Below, one piece after another: positions 20,182 to 28,776 of a stretch of DNA of 64,000 bases. The DNA is from Pseudoalteromonas luteoviolacea. GTDB lineage: Bacteria > Pseudomonadota > Gammaproteobacteria > Enterobacterales > Alteromonadaceae. How positions within the stretch are numbered: the stretch's first letter is position 1; every line of letters starts with the position of its first letter. Below the pieces are notes generated by a model. It did not search any database. It had not been told where the DNA came from and worked only from the letters and a program-made list of their open reading frames with translations. The stretch lies in contig NZ_JWIC01000004.1 of the NCBI RefSeq assembly GCF_000814765.1, positions 124,001 to 188,000 on the forward strand, in the 5' to 3' direction. The position numbers and the translations under genes were made by a program.

Positions 20182-21273
20182 ATGATGACGCCTTGGGAAA
20201 AGTATCAAGAAGACCTTAAAAGAGATGACTTTCAATACGACAGTGCACAAGAAAACGCGGTCAAGCATTTGCAGCGTTTATATGATGATTTAATCGCACA
20301 ACCTCCTGAGCCCAAAGGCTTCTTTGCTAAGCTGTTTGCAAAGAAGCAAGTAGAGCCGGTGAAAGGTCTGTATTTCTGGGGTGGGGTAGGGCGCGGCAAA
20401 ACCTACTTAGTGGATACTTTTTATGAGGCGCTACCCAGTGATAGAAAAATGCGTGTGCATTTTCACCGCTTTATGCACCGTGTACATGATGAATTAAAAA
20501 AGCTGAATGAAGTGAAAAACCCATTAAATGTGGTGGCAGACATTTTTAAAGCTGAAACGGATATTATCTGTTTCGATGAATTTTTTGTGCAAGACATTAC
20601 GGATGCCATGTTGCTGGGCGGATTAATGGAAGCGTTGTTTGAACGCGGGATTGTGTTAGTGGCGACATCCAATATTGTGCCGGATGAGTTATATCGAAAT
20701 GGCTTGCAGCGCGCACGCTTCTTGCCTGCGATTGCGTTGGTGAAAGCGAATACTGACATTGTAAATGTTGATTCGGGTATTGATTATCGTCTGCGTACAT
20801 TAGAATCAGCAGAAATCTTCCATAGTCCACTTGATGCACAAGCGGATGACAATTTGTTTGAATATTTCGACAAGCTTTCGCCAGAGCCAGGCAAGCTAGA
20901 TGTGGAAATAGAAATTGAAGGGCGCATGATCAAAACGCGCAAGGTATCTGATTGCATTGCGATGTTTGATTTCACCCAATTATGTGAAACCGCACGCTCA
21001 CAAGTGGATTACATGGAAATTAGCCGCTTATATAACACGGTTATCTTATCGAATGTGAAGCAAATGGGGCAATCTAACGACGATGCGGCAAGACGATTTA
21101 TCGCTTTGGTCGATGAGTTTTACGAGCGCAATGTCACCTTAATAATCTCTTCTGAAGCGCCTATCGATCAAATCTATACAGAGGGGACATTAAACTTTGA
21201 ATTTAGACGTTGTATCAGCCGCTTACAAGAGATGCAGTCATTAGAGTATCTATCCAGAGAGCACCTAGCTTAG
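20182..21273 (+). CDS. zapE: Cell division ATPase ZapE (AFG1 family)
   Basis: A 363-residue AFG1-like ATPase. Walker A GGVGRGKT is near residue 78 and Walker B IICFDEFFVQDITDAM near 135; the arginine-finger segment RFLPAI follows. ZapE associates with the divisome and affects Z-ring stability in E. coli. The frame is open from a TTG at 20170, but ATG 20182 or 20185 fits better; no strong Shine-Dalgarno sequence decides between them. Confidence 0.92.
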   Translation: MMTPWEKYQEDLKRDDFQYDSAQENAVKHLQRLYDDLIAQPPEPKGFFAKLFAKKQVEPVKGLYFWGGVGRGKTYLVDTFYEALPSDRKMRVHFHRFMHRVHDELKKLNEVKNPLNVVADIFKAETDIICFDEFFVQDITDAMLLGGLMEALFERGIVLVATSNIVPDELYRNGLQRARFLPAIALVKANTDIVNVDSGIDYRLRTLESAEIFHSPLDAQADDNLFEYFDKLSPEPGKLDVEIEIEGRMIKTRKVSDCIAMFDFTQLCETARSQVDYMEISRLYNTVILSNVKQMGQSNDDAARRFIALVDEFYERNVTLIISSEAPIDQIYTEGTLNFEFRRCISRLQEMQSLEYLSREHLA

Positions 21274-21310
21274 TAAAATCACATTTCTGGCGGAAAAATC
21301 AGCCATACGC

Positions 21311-21495
21311 TGGTTTTTCCCAACTACCCTTGCTATAATCCGCGGCCTGCCACGTTGCGTTCTATAGCCCTCGTCGGCTTAGCCACCGACTTGAGGGGCA
21401 AAAAAGTCTTAAACTCGAAGGGGTTGAAGCACCATTAGTAGAGCGGTAGTCCTCTGACTACCTGTGGTTTTAACTGAAAACTTTGGATTTTATAA
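21311..21495 (+). promoter_or_regulatory. rplM promoter and structured 5' leader
   Basis: A TATAAT box lies at 21334-21339 with a weak -35 (TGGTTT, 21311-21316) 17 bp upstream. The leader then runs about 150 bases to rplM and holds two hairpins: 21367-21399 (GCCCTC...GAGGGGC with an inner GTCGG/CCGAC stem) and 21445-21462 (perfect 7-bp stem GGTAGTC/GACTACC, loop CTCT). In E. coli the rplM-rpsI operon is autoregulated by L13 through its mRNA leader; by inference this leader has that role. Confidence 0.6.
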
Positions 21496-21924
21496 ATGAA
21501 AACGTTTGTTGCTAAACCAGAAACTGTAAAACGTGACTGGTACGTAGTTGACGCTGAAGGTAAAACTTTAGGTCGTATTGCTACTGAAATCGCTGCTCGC
21601 CTACGCGGTAAGCACAAGGCTGAGTACACTCCACATGTTGACACTGGTGATTACATCATCGTTATCAACGCTGAGAAAGTTACTGTAACTGGTAACAAAG
21701 CACAGCAAAAAATGTATTACGCTCACTCTGGTTACCCAGGTGGTCTTAAGTCTGTTAACTTCGAGAAGCTTCAAGCTAAAAAGCCTGAAATGATCATCGA
21801 AAAAGCAGTTAAAGGCATGTTACCTCGCGGTCCTCTAGGTCGTGAAATGTTCCGTAAACTTAAAGTTTACGCAGGTAACGAGCACAACCATGCGGCACAA
21901 CAGCCTCAGGTTCTAGACATTTAA
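21496..21924 (+). CDS. rplM: 50S ribosomal protein L13
   Basis: A 142-residue ribosomal protein, same length as in E. coli. Signatures: [21 protein letters not shown] at the N terminus and [21 protein letters not shown] near the C terminus. Codon use is strongly biased to preferred codons, as in highly expressed genes. It is followed 11 bp later by rpsI. Confidence 0.99.
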   Translation: MKTFVAKPETVKRDWYVVDAEGKTLGRIATEIAARLRGKHKAEYTPHVDTGDYIIVINAEKVTVTGNKAQQKMYYAHSGYPGGLKSVNFEKLQAKKPEMIIEKAVKGMLPRGPLGREMFRKLKVYAGNEHNHAAQQPQVLDI

Positions 21925-21935
21925 GGAGCACTATC

Positions 21936-22325
21936 ATGGCAAATCAATACTACGGTACAGGTCGTCGTAAAAGTTCAAGTGCTCGCGTATTCTTACGCCC
22001 AGGCACTGGCAGCATCGTAATTAATCAACGTTCTATCGAAGAGTACTTCGGTCGTGAAACTTCTCGCATGGTTGTTCGTCAGCCACTAGAGCTAGTTGAA
22101 CTAACAGAGAAGTTTGACCTTTACATCACTGTTGAAGGTGGTGGTATGACTGGTCAAGCTGGCGCAATCCGCCACGGTATCACTCGTGCACTTATGGAGT
22201 TTGACGAGTCACTACGTCCTACTCTACGTAAAGCTGGCTTCGTTACTCGTGACGCTCGTCGCGTTGAACGTAAGAAAGTTGGTCTTAAGAAAGCACGTAA
22301 GAAGACACAGTTCTCAAAACGTTAA
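21936..22325 (+). CDS. rpsI: 30S ribosomal protein S9
   Basis: A 129-residue protein with the [19 protein letters not shown] start, the [19 protein letters not shown] block and the basic C-terminal tail ending in SKR, which contacts P-site tRNA. SD AAGGAG precedes the start. It is co-transcribed with rplM. Confidence 0.99.
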   Translation: MANQYYGTGRRKSSSARVFLRPGTGSIVINQRSIEEYFGRETSRMVVRQPLELVELTEKFDLYITVEGGGMTGQAGAIRHGITRALMEFDESLRPTLRKAGFVTRDARRVERKKVGLKKARKKTQFSKR

Positions 22326-22348
22326 TTTATTACGTTTCAGAATTTGCA

Positions 22349-22378
22349 AAAACCCAGCCTTGTGCTGGGTTTTTTGTT
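22349..22378 (+). terminator. Terminator after rpsI
   Basis: An 8-bp perfect stem AACCCAGC/GCTGGGTT with a 5-base loop followed by a T-run, 25 bp after the rpsI stop; a classical intrinsic terminator. Confidence 0.93.
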
Positions 22379-22587
22379 TCTTTTTTGTATATTAAAATGG
22401 TACAGTTATGGTGGATCTGTCACTTAGTTGACTGTATTCAACTGTTTAGAATCAATAGTCACTGGCCTTTGTGCTCTTTAACCTGATTTGAACTTACGAT
22501 TGCGCCTGTTCCATTGTTGCATTATTTTGCAATAGGATTGGCTTGTGACAGGTAATTTTTAAATTTAGACATTCAAAAGGACTGATT

Positions 22588-22893
22588 ATGAAATACCTTA
22601 TTTGTATTTTCATTTTAATATTTACATTCACTGCTCAAGCAGAGGTGACCTGTAGAGGGAAAATAATTAAACTAGTAAAGTGGACTGACAAAAATCAAGC
22701 GGCAATTTATTTAGACAATACCAATACTCGTTGGATTTTATTACCCGATGATCAAACTTCGCTTTCAATGGCGCTAACAGCATATACAGCAGGTAAAGAA
22801 GTCGCTTTGTATTGGCGAGACCGAGATGTTACAAGCTGTTCAGCCGGATGGGAAAATTACCGCAAATTAAATGGCTACTTTTTAATTCAGTAG
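22588..22893 (+). CDS. Small secreted protein of unknown function
   Basis: A 101-residue protein with a clear signal peptide (hydrophobic residues 3-14, cleavage after AQA at residue 18). The mature part is about 83 residues with two cysteines (in VTCRG and TSCSAG) that may form a disulphide, and a tryptophan-rich pattern (VKWTD, TRWILL, LYWRD, GWENY). SD AAAAGGA precedes the ATG. It is not recognised as a named family; I believe similar short exported proteins occur in Vibrio and Pseudoalteromonas, but this needs a search. It is monocistronic between rpsI and petA. Confidence 0.75.
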   Translation: MKYLICIFILIFTFTAQAEVTCRGKIIKLVKWTDKNQAAIYLDNTNTRWILLPDDQTSLSMALTAYTAGKEVALYWRDRDVTSCSAGWENYRKLNGYFLIQ

Positions 22894-23334
22894 TGATATT
22901 CAAGCATATAAGCAAAGCGGTTTATTCCGCTTTGTATGTCTTCCAAAAACTCCTGCCGTACTATTTTAAACTTTCTAAAAAGCCTAAATGTTATTTTTAG
23001 GTTGACCAATTTTTCACCATTTCTCTGCTACACTTGCAGGGCAAGTAAATTATTCGCGATATCATCTGATTAAATTTTCACTCATCTGGACAGAGGTTGA
23101 TCTTGGTCAGGAAATCATTGCGAAAGACGTCATATCATAACCTGTCGTTTCTAGTATTGGCTGTTTATTGAAGCGCTTAGCACTTTATATGGTCATAATT
23201 AGAATAGCAATAACCATATTTTTTATATGGTTTTTGCTAATGATCGCGTCTATTTTGAAATATCTTAAAATTAACCTGCTGTAACTGATGTTCTCAATAT
23301 AGCAAGTGTTGAGGATCATAGTGGAGATAAGTGG
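22894..23334. other. Intergenic region upstream of petA
   Basis: No gene is seen in these 441 bases. A perfect 8-bp inverted repeat (CAAAGCGG, 22913-22920; CCGCTTTG, 22927-22934) follows the small secreted gene but has no T-run. The AT-rich part 23180-23275 probably holds the petABC promoter. A GTGGAG at 23321-23326 is upstream of the petA start. Confidence 0.4.
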
Positions 23335-23925
23335 ATGAGCAATGCGCCTGTTGACAACAGCCGACGCCGTTTTTTAACTATCGCTACCTCTGTCGTAGGT
23401 GGTGTTGGTGCGGCTGGAGCTGCTGTTCCTTTTATTGCGTCTTGGAATCCGAGTGAGCGTGCTAAATCTGCAGGGGCTCCTGTAGAAGTGGACATAAGCA
23501 AACTTGAGCCTGGACAATTAATTCGTGTTGAGTGGCGAGGAAAACCTGTGTGGGTTATCTATCGTACACCAAAAATGTTAGAACAAATGAAGCAACACGA
23601 AGATCAACTTCGTGACCCTAACTCTGATGAAGCACAACAGTTAGATTCGGCGAAAAATAACTATCGCTCTAAGCGAGAAGAGATTTTTGTCGCGGTTGGG
23701 ATCTGTACCCACTTGGGGTGTTCTCCAACCTTTATGAATGGTGGATTCGGCGAAAAAGTGGAAGGTACAGCAGATGGCTTCTTCTGCCCGTGCCACGGTT
23801 CCAAATTTGATATGGCTGGGCGAGTGTTCCAAAATGTACCAGCACCATTGAATTTAGAAGTACCACCATACACCTTCCTAGATGACACCACGATTCTAGT
23901 GGGTGAAGAAGAAGAGGTGGCATAA
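23335..23925 (+). CDS. petA: Ubiquinol-cytochrome c reductase Rieske iron-sulfur subunit
   Basis: A 196-residue Rieske protein of the cytochrome bc1 complex. A Tat-type motif NSRRRFLT precedes a single transmembrane anchor (about residues 15-35). The 2Fe-2S ligands are C124/H126 in CTHLGC and C151/H154 in CPCHGS, with C129 and C153 positioned for the disulphide. The gene overlaps petB by one base. Confidence 0.97.
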   Translation: MSNAPVDNSRRRFLTIATSVVGGVGAAGAAVPFIASWNPSERAKSAGAPVEVDISKLEPGQLIRVEWRGKPVWVIYRTPKMLEQMKQHEDQLRDPNSDEAQQLDSAKNNYRSKREEIFVAVGICTHLGCSPTFMNGGFGEKVEGTADGFFCPCHGSKFDMAGRVFQNVPAPLNLEVPPYTFLDDTTILVGEEEEVA

Positions 23926-25253
23926 TGGCGACTAATTACGAAGAACAAAATCAGGCTGTAGATGAGCCAAGTAAGCAACCCACTGGTACTGTAAGCTCAG
24001 TCGTGGGTTGGATAAATGATCGTATTCCAATGACGCGCGTTTGGAATATGCATATCGCGCAATATCCTGCTCCTAAAAACTTTAACTTCTGGTATCTCTT
24101 TGGCTCGTTAGCTATTTTGGTACTGGTTAACCAAATTGTGACGGGGATTTGGTTGACGATGAATTTCGTCCCTTCTGCTGAGGGGGCATTTGCTTCTGTT
24201 GAGTACATCATGCGTGATGTCGAATATGGTTGGTTATTGCGATATCTTCACTCCACCGGTGCGTCAGCATTTTTTGTTGTTGTTTATCTGCATATGTTTA
24301 GAGGCATGATCTACGGCTCTTATCAAAAGCCCAGAGAATTACTGTGGTTATTTGGTATGTTGATATTTTTGGCACTAATGGCTGAAGCATTTATGGGCTA
24401 TCTGTTACCTTGGGGTCAGATGTCGTTTTGGGGTGCGCAGGTCATTATTTCATTGTTTGGTGCTATTCCAGTCATTGGTGAGGATCTAACGCTTTGGATC
24501 CGAGGAGACTACGTTATCTCGGGTGCGACACTTAACCGATTCTTTGCGCTGCATGTTATCGCATTGCCTTTGGTACTGGTCATTCTTGTATTTCTACATA
24601 TTGTTGCGCTGCACGAAGTGGGTTCAAACAATCCAGATGGTATTGAGGTTAAACGCAAAAAAGGCACTGTTGCTGAAGAAGATAAACCTAATTTTAAATT
24701 CCATGAATACTATACCAGCAAAAAAGATATAGTGGATGCGATCCCATTCCACCCGTATTACACCGTGAAGGATGTGCTAGGTGTTGCAGGGTTCCTGATT
24801 TTATTCTGTTGGGTCGTGTTTTTTATGCCTGAAATGAACGGTTTCTTCTTGGAAGCGCCTAATTTTGAAGCGGCTAATCCACTTAAAACGCCTGAGCATA
24901 TTTTCCCTGTTTGGTATTTTACGCCTTTCTATGCGATTTTACGTGCTATTCCTGATAAACTAGCAGGCGTAGTGGCGATGGGGGCCTCGATAGTTGTGTT
25001 GGCATTATTACCATGGCTTGATAGAGGTAAAGTACGCTCAATTCGTTATCGCAGTAAATGGCATAAGCTGAATATTGCACAATTTGTGGTGACCTTCTTG
25101 ATTTTAGGTTGGGCAGGTGCGACACCACAAACGGTATTTTCAACGATTTTGTCACAAATATGCACCGTAACGTATTTCATGTTCTTTGTGTTGTTGTATG
25201 TTTATTCAAAGAATGAAGTGACCAAGCCACTACCAACGAGGTTGACGAAATGA
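23925..25253 (+). CDS. petB: Cytochrome b subunit of bc1 complex
   Basis: A 442-residue full-length cytochrome b (fused b6 and subunit-IV parts) with eight membrane helices. Heme-ligand helices carry LHSTGASAFFVVVYLHMFRG and FFALHVIALPLVLVILVFLHI; the quinol site motif PEW is represented as PVWYFTPFYAILRAIPDK, a common proteobacterial variant. It overlaps petC by 4 bp. Confidence 0.97.
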   Translation: MATNYEEQNQAVDEPSKQPTGTVSSVVGWINDRIPMTRVWNMHIAQYPAPKNFNFWYLFGSLAILVLVNQIVTGIWLTMNFVPSAEGAFASVEYIMRDVEYGWLLRYLHSTGASAFFVVVYLHMFRGMIYGSYQKPRELLWLFGMLIFLALMAEAFMGYLLPWGQMSFWGAQVIISLFGAIPVIGEDLTLWIRGDYVISGATLNRFFALHVIALPLVLVILVFLHIVALHEVGSNNPDGIEVKRKKGTVAEEDKPNFKFHEYYTSKKDIVDAIPFHPYYTVKDVLGVAGFLILFCWVVFFMPEMNGFFLEAPNFEAANPLKTPEHIFPVWYFTPFYAILRAIPDKLAGVVAMGASIVVLALLPWLDRGKVRSIRYRSKWHKLNIAQFVVTFLILGWAGATPQTVFSTILSQICTVTYFMFFVLLYVYSKNEVTKPLPTRLTK

Positions 25254-25987
25254 TGAAAAAGCTTTTAATCGGTTTATTCGCATTATTGCCGACCTTAACA
25301 ATGGCAGCAGGTCCATCAGTTCCGCTTATGGACGCTAATATTGACTTGAGGGATAATGCATCGTTGCAGCGTGGCGCTAAATTGTTCATGAATTACTGTT
25401 TAGGTTGTCACCAGATGCAATACCAGCGTTATGAACGTACGTTCCGTGACATTGGTATCCCAATTGAAATTGGAAAAGAGACGCTCATCTTTGATGGCTC
25501 TAAAGTAGGCTCGCATATCCTCAATTCAATGTCGAAGGATGATGCAGCGACATGGTTTGGTGCGGCACCGCCCGATTTAACGCTGATCTCTCGTGTTAAG
25601 TCACCAGACTATATATACACATACTTAAAGTCATTTTACAAAGATGAATCTCGTCCTTTTGGTGTGAACAATATTGTATTCCCTTTAGTGGGGATGCCTC
25701 ACGTTCTTCAAGAACTACAGGGCTTACCAATGCCAATTACTGAAGAAGTAGTTGAAAATGGGGAGACTGTAACCAAGGTAGTGGGTGTCGAAACTGACGG
25801 CTCCGGTGAGATGAGTGACGATGAATATGACCAAGCAGCGAGAGATCTCACCAACTTTTTAGCATATGTGGGTGAACCTTCTCGATTAGAATCTGAGGCA
25901 ATAGGTATCAAAGTGCTTGGATTCTTGGTAATCTTCTTCATCTTAGCTTTCTTATTGAAGAAAGAGTACTGGAGAGACGTTCATTAA
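25250..25987 (+). CDS. petC: Cytochrome c1
   Basis: A 245-residue protein with a signal peptide (cleavage after MAA, about residue 20), one heme c site CLGCH at residues 50-54, and a C-terminal membrane anchor (about 219-236). The axial methionine is likely in the PLVGMPHVL segment. It completes petABC, which passes electrons from ubiquinol to soluble cytochrome c. Confidence 0.97.
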   Translation: MMKKLLIGLFALLPTLTMAAGPSVPLMDANIDLRDNASLQRGAKLFMNYCLGCHQMQYQRYERTFRDIGIPIEIGKETLIFDGSKVGSHILNSMSKDDAATWFGAAPPDLTLISRVKSPDYIYTYLKSFYKDESRPFGVNNIVFPLVGMPHVLQELQGLPMPITEEVVENGETVTKVVGVETDGSGEMSDDEYDQAARDLTNFLAYVGEPSRLESEAIGIKVLGFLVIFFILAFLLKKEYWRDVH

Positions 25988-26085
25988 TTTGAACACTCAA
26001 TGGTAATTATAGGTAATAGGGGCATATGCCCCTATTGCTGTTTAAAGTGATTTGATTACTTTGTGATTAATTTATGGAGGTAGGC

Positions 26086-26709
26086 ATGGCCGTAGCTGCC
26101 AATAAGCGCCCAGTTATGACTCTTTTTTCTGGTGCAAACTGTATGTATAGCCATCAGGTTCGTATCGTTTTAGCAGAAAAAGGTGTAAGTGTTGATATTC
26201 ATCTGGCTGAAAAGGATAACTTGCCAGAAGCGCTACATGAAATTAACCCATATGGTACAGTTCCGACCTTGATCGATCGTGAACTAGGCTTGTATCAAGC
26301 GAATATCATTATGGAATATTTGGATGAGCGTTTCCCGCATCCACCATTAATGCCAGTTTATCCAGTTATGCGTGGCCGTAGTCGTTTGATGATGCATCGT
26401 ATTGAAAGCGACTGGTACAGCCTTGCTGAGAAAATTTTATCAGGCAATGATGCTGAAAATGCGCGTAAAGAATTAACTGAAGCTTTACTTGCAGTTGCTC
26501 CTATCTTTGGCGAAGCGCCTTATTTTATGAGTGAAGAGTTTAGCTTAGTAGATTGCTTCATGGCACCTCTATTATGGCGTTTACCACAGCTAGGTATTGA
26601 GCTGTCAGGTAGTGGCGCAGGTGAGCTTAAAGATTACATGCTTCGTTTATTTGAGCGAGAGTCTTTCCAAGCATCATTGACAGATGTTGAGCGCGAGATC
26701 CGCAGCTAA
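26086..26709 (+). CDS. sspA: Stringent starvation protein A
   Basis: A 207-residue glutathione-S-transferase-fold protein that binds RNA polymerase and helps stress and virulence gene expression; it lacks GST activity in E. coli. It begins MAVAANKRPVMTLFSG, the same as E. coli up to the variable part, with YLDERFPHPPLMPVYPV and FSLVDCFMAPLLWRLPQLGIEL. An in-frame ATG at 26074 exists, but GGAGG at 26077-26081 is spaced for ATG 26086. sspB overlaps its stop by one base. Confidence 0.97.
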   Translation: MAVAANKRPVMTLFSGANCMYSHQVRIVLAEKGVSVDIHLAEKDNLPEALHEINPYGTVPTLIDRELGLYQANIIMEYLDERFPHPPLMPVYPVMRGRSRLMMHRIESDWYSLAEKILSGNDAENARKELTEALLAVAPIFGEAPYFMSEEFSLVDCFMAPLLWRLPQLGIELSGSGAGELKDYMLRLFERESFQASLTDVEREIRS

Positions 26710-27161
26710 TGACATCTAATCGACCTTATTTATTAAGGGCGTTCTATGAGTGGATCGTGGACAACCAGTGCACGCCACACATAGTTGTCAATGCCAACTT
26801 TCCTCACGTACAGGTACCTGTCCAGTTTGTGCAAGATGGGCAGATTGTGCTTAATGTGAGCCCAAGTGCGGCGAATAACTTCAGTATGGATAACGACGCG
26901 CTGAGCTTCAGTGCGCGTTTTTCTGGCCAGCCAATGCAGGTGTATGTGCCTGTTGATGCTGTGTTGGCGATATATGCCCGTGAAAATGGTGAAGGTACTG
27001 TTTTCTCAGAACCACGCACAGAGGAGGAATACGAAGAAGAAGCGTATGACTCTGCGGATGAGGCAATATCAGAAGCTGAAGAAACCCCAGAAACTGAGGC
27101 GCAGAAGCCGCCGGTTGAAGGCAAGCCTAAAAAGGGCGCACATTTACGTGTTATCAAATAA
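26709..27161 (+). CDS. sspB: ClpXP specificity factor SspB
   Basis: A 150-residue adaptor that brings ssrA-tagged proteins to ClpXP. The N-terminal substrate domain (about residues 4-110) shows YLLRAFYEWIVDNQCTPHI and the NFSMDNDALSFSARFSG block; an acidic linker follows, and the ClpX-binding tail GAHLRVIK is intact at the C terminus. Coupled to sspA. Confidence 0.97.
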   Translation: MTSNRPYLLRAFYEWIVDNQCTPHIVVNANFPHVQVPVQFVQDGQIVLNVSPSAANNFSMDNDALSFSARFSGQPMQVYVPVDAVLAIYARENGEGTVFSEPRTEEEYEEEAYDSADEAISEAEETPETEAQKPPVEGKPKKGAHLRVIK

Positions 27162-27164
27162 AAA

Positions 27165-27189
27165 AAAACCTGCATTGGCAGGTTTTTTT
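27165..27189. terminator. Terminator between sspB and dolP
   Basis: A 9-bp stem (AAAACCTGC / GCAGGTTTT) with loop ATTG, a long A-run before and a T-run after. It lies directly after sspB and before the convergent dolP, so it works in both directions. Confidence 0.92.
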
Positions 27190-27204
27190 ATTTACACGCA
27201 GGCA

Positions 27205-27771
27205 TTAAAGGTACTCAAACGCTTTAATGACCTTTTCTACACCGTGTATATTTCTTGCAATCTCAACGGCTTTATCCGCCTCTTTAGGGGCAACCATGCC
27301 CATTAAAAAGACTTCTGAATTTTCAGTGACAACCTTAATATTGCTGCCATTCACATCATCATTAGCCAGTAATTGAGTTTTTACCTTGGAGGTCAACCAC
27401 GTATCGTGACCTTTTGTCGCTAAACCAATATTGCTGCCGATCCGAATTTGATTAAATAGCTTTTTAACACCAATCACTGAGCTGACCGCATTGTTCGCTT
27501 CTGTTTTCATTTCTGCATTGGCAACTTGGCCTGTTAGTAGGACTGTGCCATTGACACTGACTACATTAATATTGGCATGTTTTGCCAGTCGTTGAATTTT
27601 CTTTAGCGCAATTGTGGCTTTAATCTCGATACTATTATCATCTATTTGCGAACCAATGGTGCGTCGATCATTGGCGGCGGACACGGCACCCGCGGTCCCG
27701 GCGACTACAGCAGCTGCACAGCCTTGTAATAAAGAGAGCGTAATGAGTAACAAGATGGGTTTTAACAGCAT
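27205..27771 (-). CDS. dolP: Outer-membrane BON-domain lipoprotein DolP (YraP)
   Basis: A 188-residue lipoprotein with lipobox LLQGC and two BON domains (about residues 45-112 and 122-188). DolP sits on the inner face of the outer membrane, binds anionic lipids near division sites and supports envelope integrity and BAM function. The conserved LxTGQVANAE-type and ENSEVFLMGMV motifs are present. ATGs at 27804 and 27780 are in frame, but ATG 27771 has CAGGA upstream, gives a clean signal peptide and matches the E. coli length (191). It follows diaA by one base. Confidence 0.92.
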   Translation of the reverse strand: MLLKPILLLITLSLLQGCAAAVVAGTAGAVSAANDRRTIGSQIDDNSIEIKATIALKKIQRLAKHANINVVSVNGTVLLTGQVANAEMKTEANNAVSSVIGVKKLFNQIRIGSNIGLATKGHDTWLTSKVKTQLLANDDVNGSNIKVVTENSEVFLMGMVAPKEADKAVEIARNIHGVEKVIKAFEYL

Positions 27772-27772
27772 A

Positions 27773-28357
27773 TTAAGCATCCTGAGGAAATAAAATATTG
27801 TCAATAAGTTGGCTTAGGCAGTGTACTGTAAACATGTGGGATTCCAGTATTCGGCTTGCACGCTTACTTGGGACTCTGATCTCGACGTCGTTGGGGCCGA
27901 GTAAGCCTGTCAGCTCACCGCCATCATTACCAGTGAGTGCGATGATTTTAAGGTCTTTTGTTAATGCCGCTTCAACCGCGCTGATCACCTCTTTTTCATT
28001 ACCATTGAGTGCTATGGCAAAAAGCAAGTCACCTTCTTGTGCTACTGCGCGAATTTGTCGAGCGAATAGTTCTGTCTGGCCACTGGCTGCCTGTCCACTT
28101 AAATTGATATTGGATTGGCTTAGAGTCAATGCGGGCAAGCATGGCCGCTCAGTTTCATAGAAATTAATAAGTAAACTGGCAAAATGTTCAGCAAGCATAT
28201 GGCTACTTGGTACACCACAGCAGATCAACTTATTACCGTTGATCAATGTTTGAGAAATCACATATGCTGCTGTTTCTAACTGTTCCGGCAGTGCTTCTCC
28301 TGCTGCGATTTGCGCTTGAATACTCTCGGTAAAGATGGCTTTGATAGATTCTTGCAT
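27773..28357 (-). CDS. diaA: DnaA initiator-associating protein DiaA
   Basis: A 194-residue SIS-domain protein related to GmhA. DiaA forms tetramers that promote DnaA assembly at oriC and timely initiation. Features: GNKLICCGVPSSHMLAEHFAS and ALTGNDGGELTGLLGPNDVEIRVPS. DiaA and GmhA are close relatives; the yraN-diaA-dolP context favours DiaA. The usual GNGGS loop of GmhA is altered to CGVPSS here, which would fit a non-catalytic role. Confidence 0.88.
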   Translation of the reverse strand: MQESIKAIFTESIQAQIAAGEALPEQLETAAYVISQTLINGNKLICCGVPSSHMLAEHFASLLINFYETERPCLPALTLSQSNINLSGQAASGQTELFARQIRAVAQEGDLLFAIALNGNEKEVISAVEAALTKDLKIIALTGNDGGELTGLLGPNDVEIRVPSKRASRILESHMFTVHCLSQLIDNILFPQDA

Positions 28358-28358
28358 A

Positions 28359-28724
28359 TTAAAAAACGTTCTTTATCCACTGTATCGTATGTGGGGTATC
28401 CCCCTGTATTGCAACAAAGTCTACGCGCAGCGCTACATTATGCAAGGTAAAATCTTGCATGTATTGATATATACTCCGCCTTAGACGTTGTTGTTTTTGA
28501 TGTGAAAGTGTATTTATGGCGCCGCCAAATTGCTGGCTTTTACGATATTTCACCTCAACAAATACCCAAGTGTGGGTATCTTTCATGATTAAATCAATTT
28601 CTCCATATCGACACAAGTAATTGCGTGCTATTGGTGTTAGGCCTTGCTTTTTCAGATAATGCTCAGCGGCTTCTTCAAAATACTGGCCTTTCTTTCTGGT
28701 GTTGGTAAAAATCCTTTTTAGCAT
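28359..28724 (-). CDS. yraN: YraN family (UPF0102) endonuclease-like protein
   Basis: A 121-residue protein with an endonuclease-like fold: EEAAEHYLKKQGLTPIARNY, then YGEIDLIMKD and FVEVKYRKSQQFGG, giving the D-(E/V)xK pattern of restriction-type nucleases. Function is unproven. The frame opens at 28754, but AAGGA precedes ATG 28724, which fits the family length. It lies between lpoA and diaA as in many gammaproteobacteria. Confidence 0.88.
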   Translation of the reverse strand: MLKRIFTNTRKKGQYFEEAAEHYLKKQGLTPIARNYLCRYGEIDLIMKDTHTWVFVEVKYRKSQQFGGAINTLSHQKQQRLRRSIYQYMQDFTLHNVALRVDFVAIQGDTPHTIQWIKNVF

Positions 28725-28776
28725 CCTTTTTCCTTGAGGTTGGCAAGTCATCATGACTTACCAAATCTAAAATCGG

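Noticed and set aside
22913..22934. Terminator after the small secreted protein gene
   Set aside because: An 8-bp stem exists, but TATGTC follows instead of a T-run; noted only within the intergenic entry.
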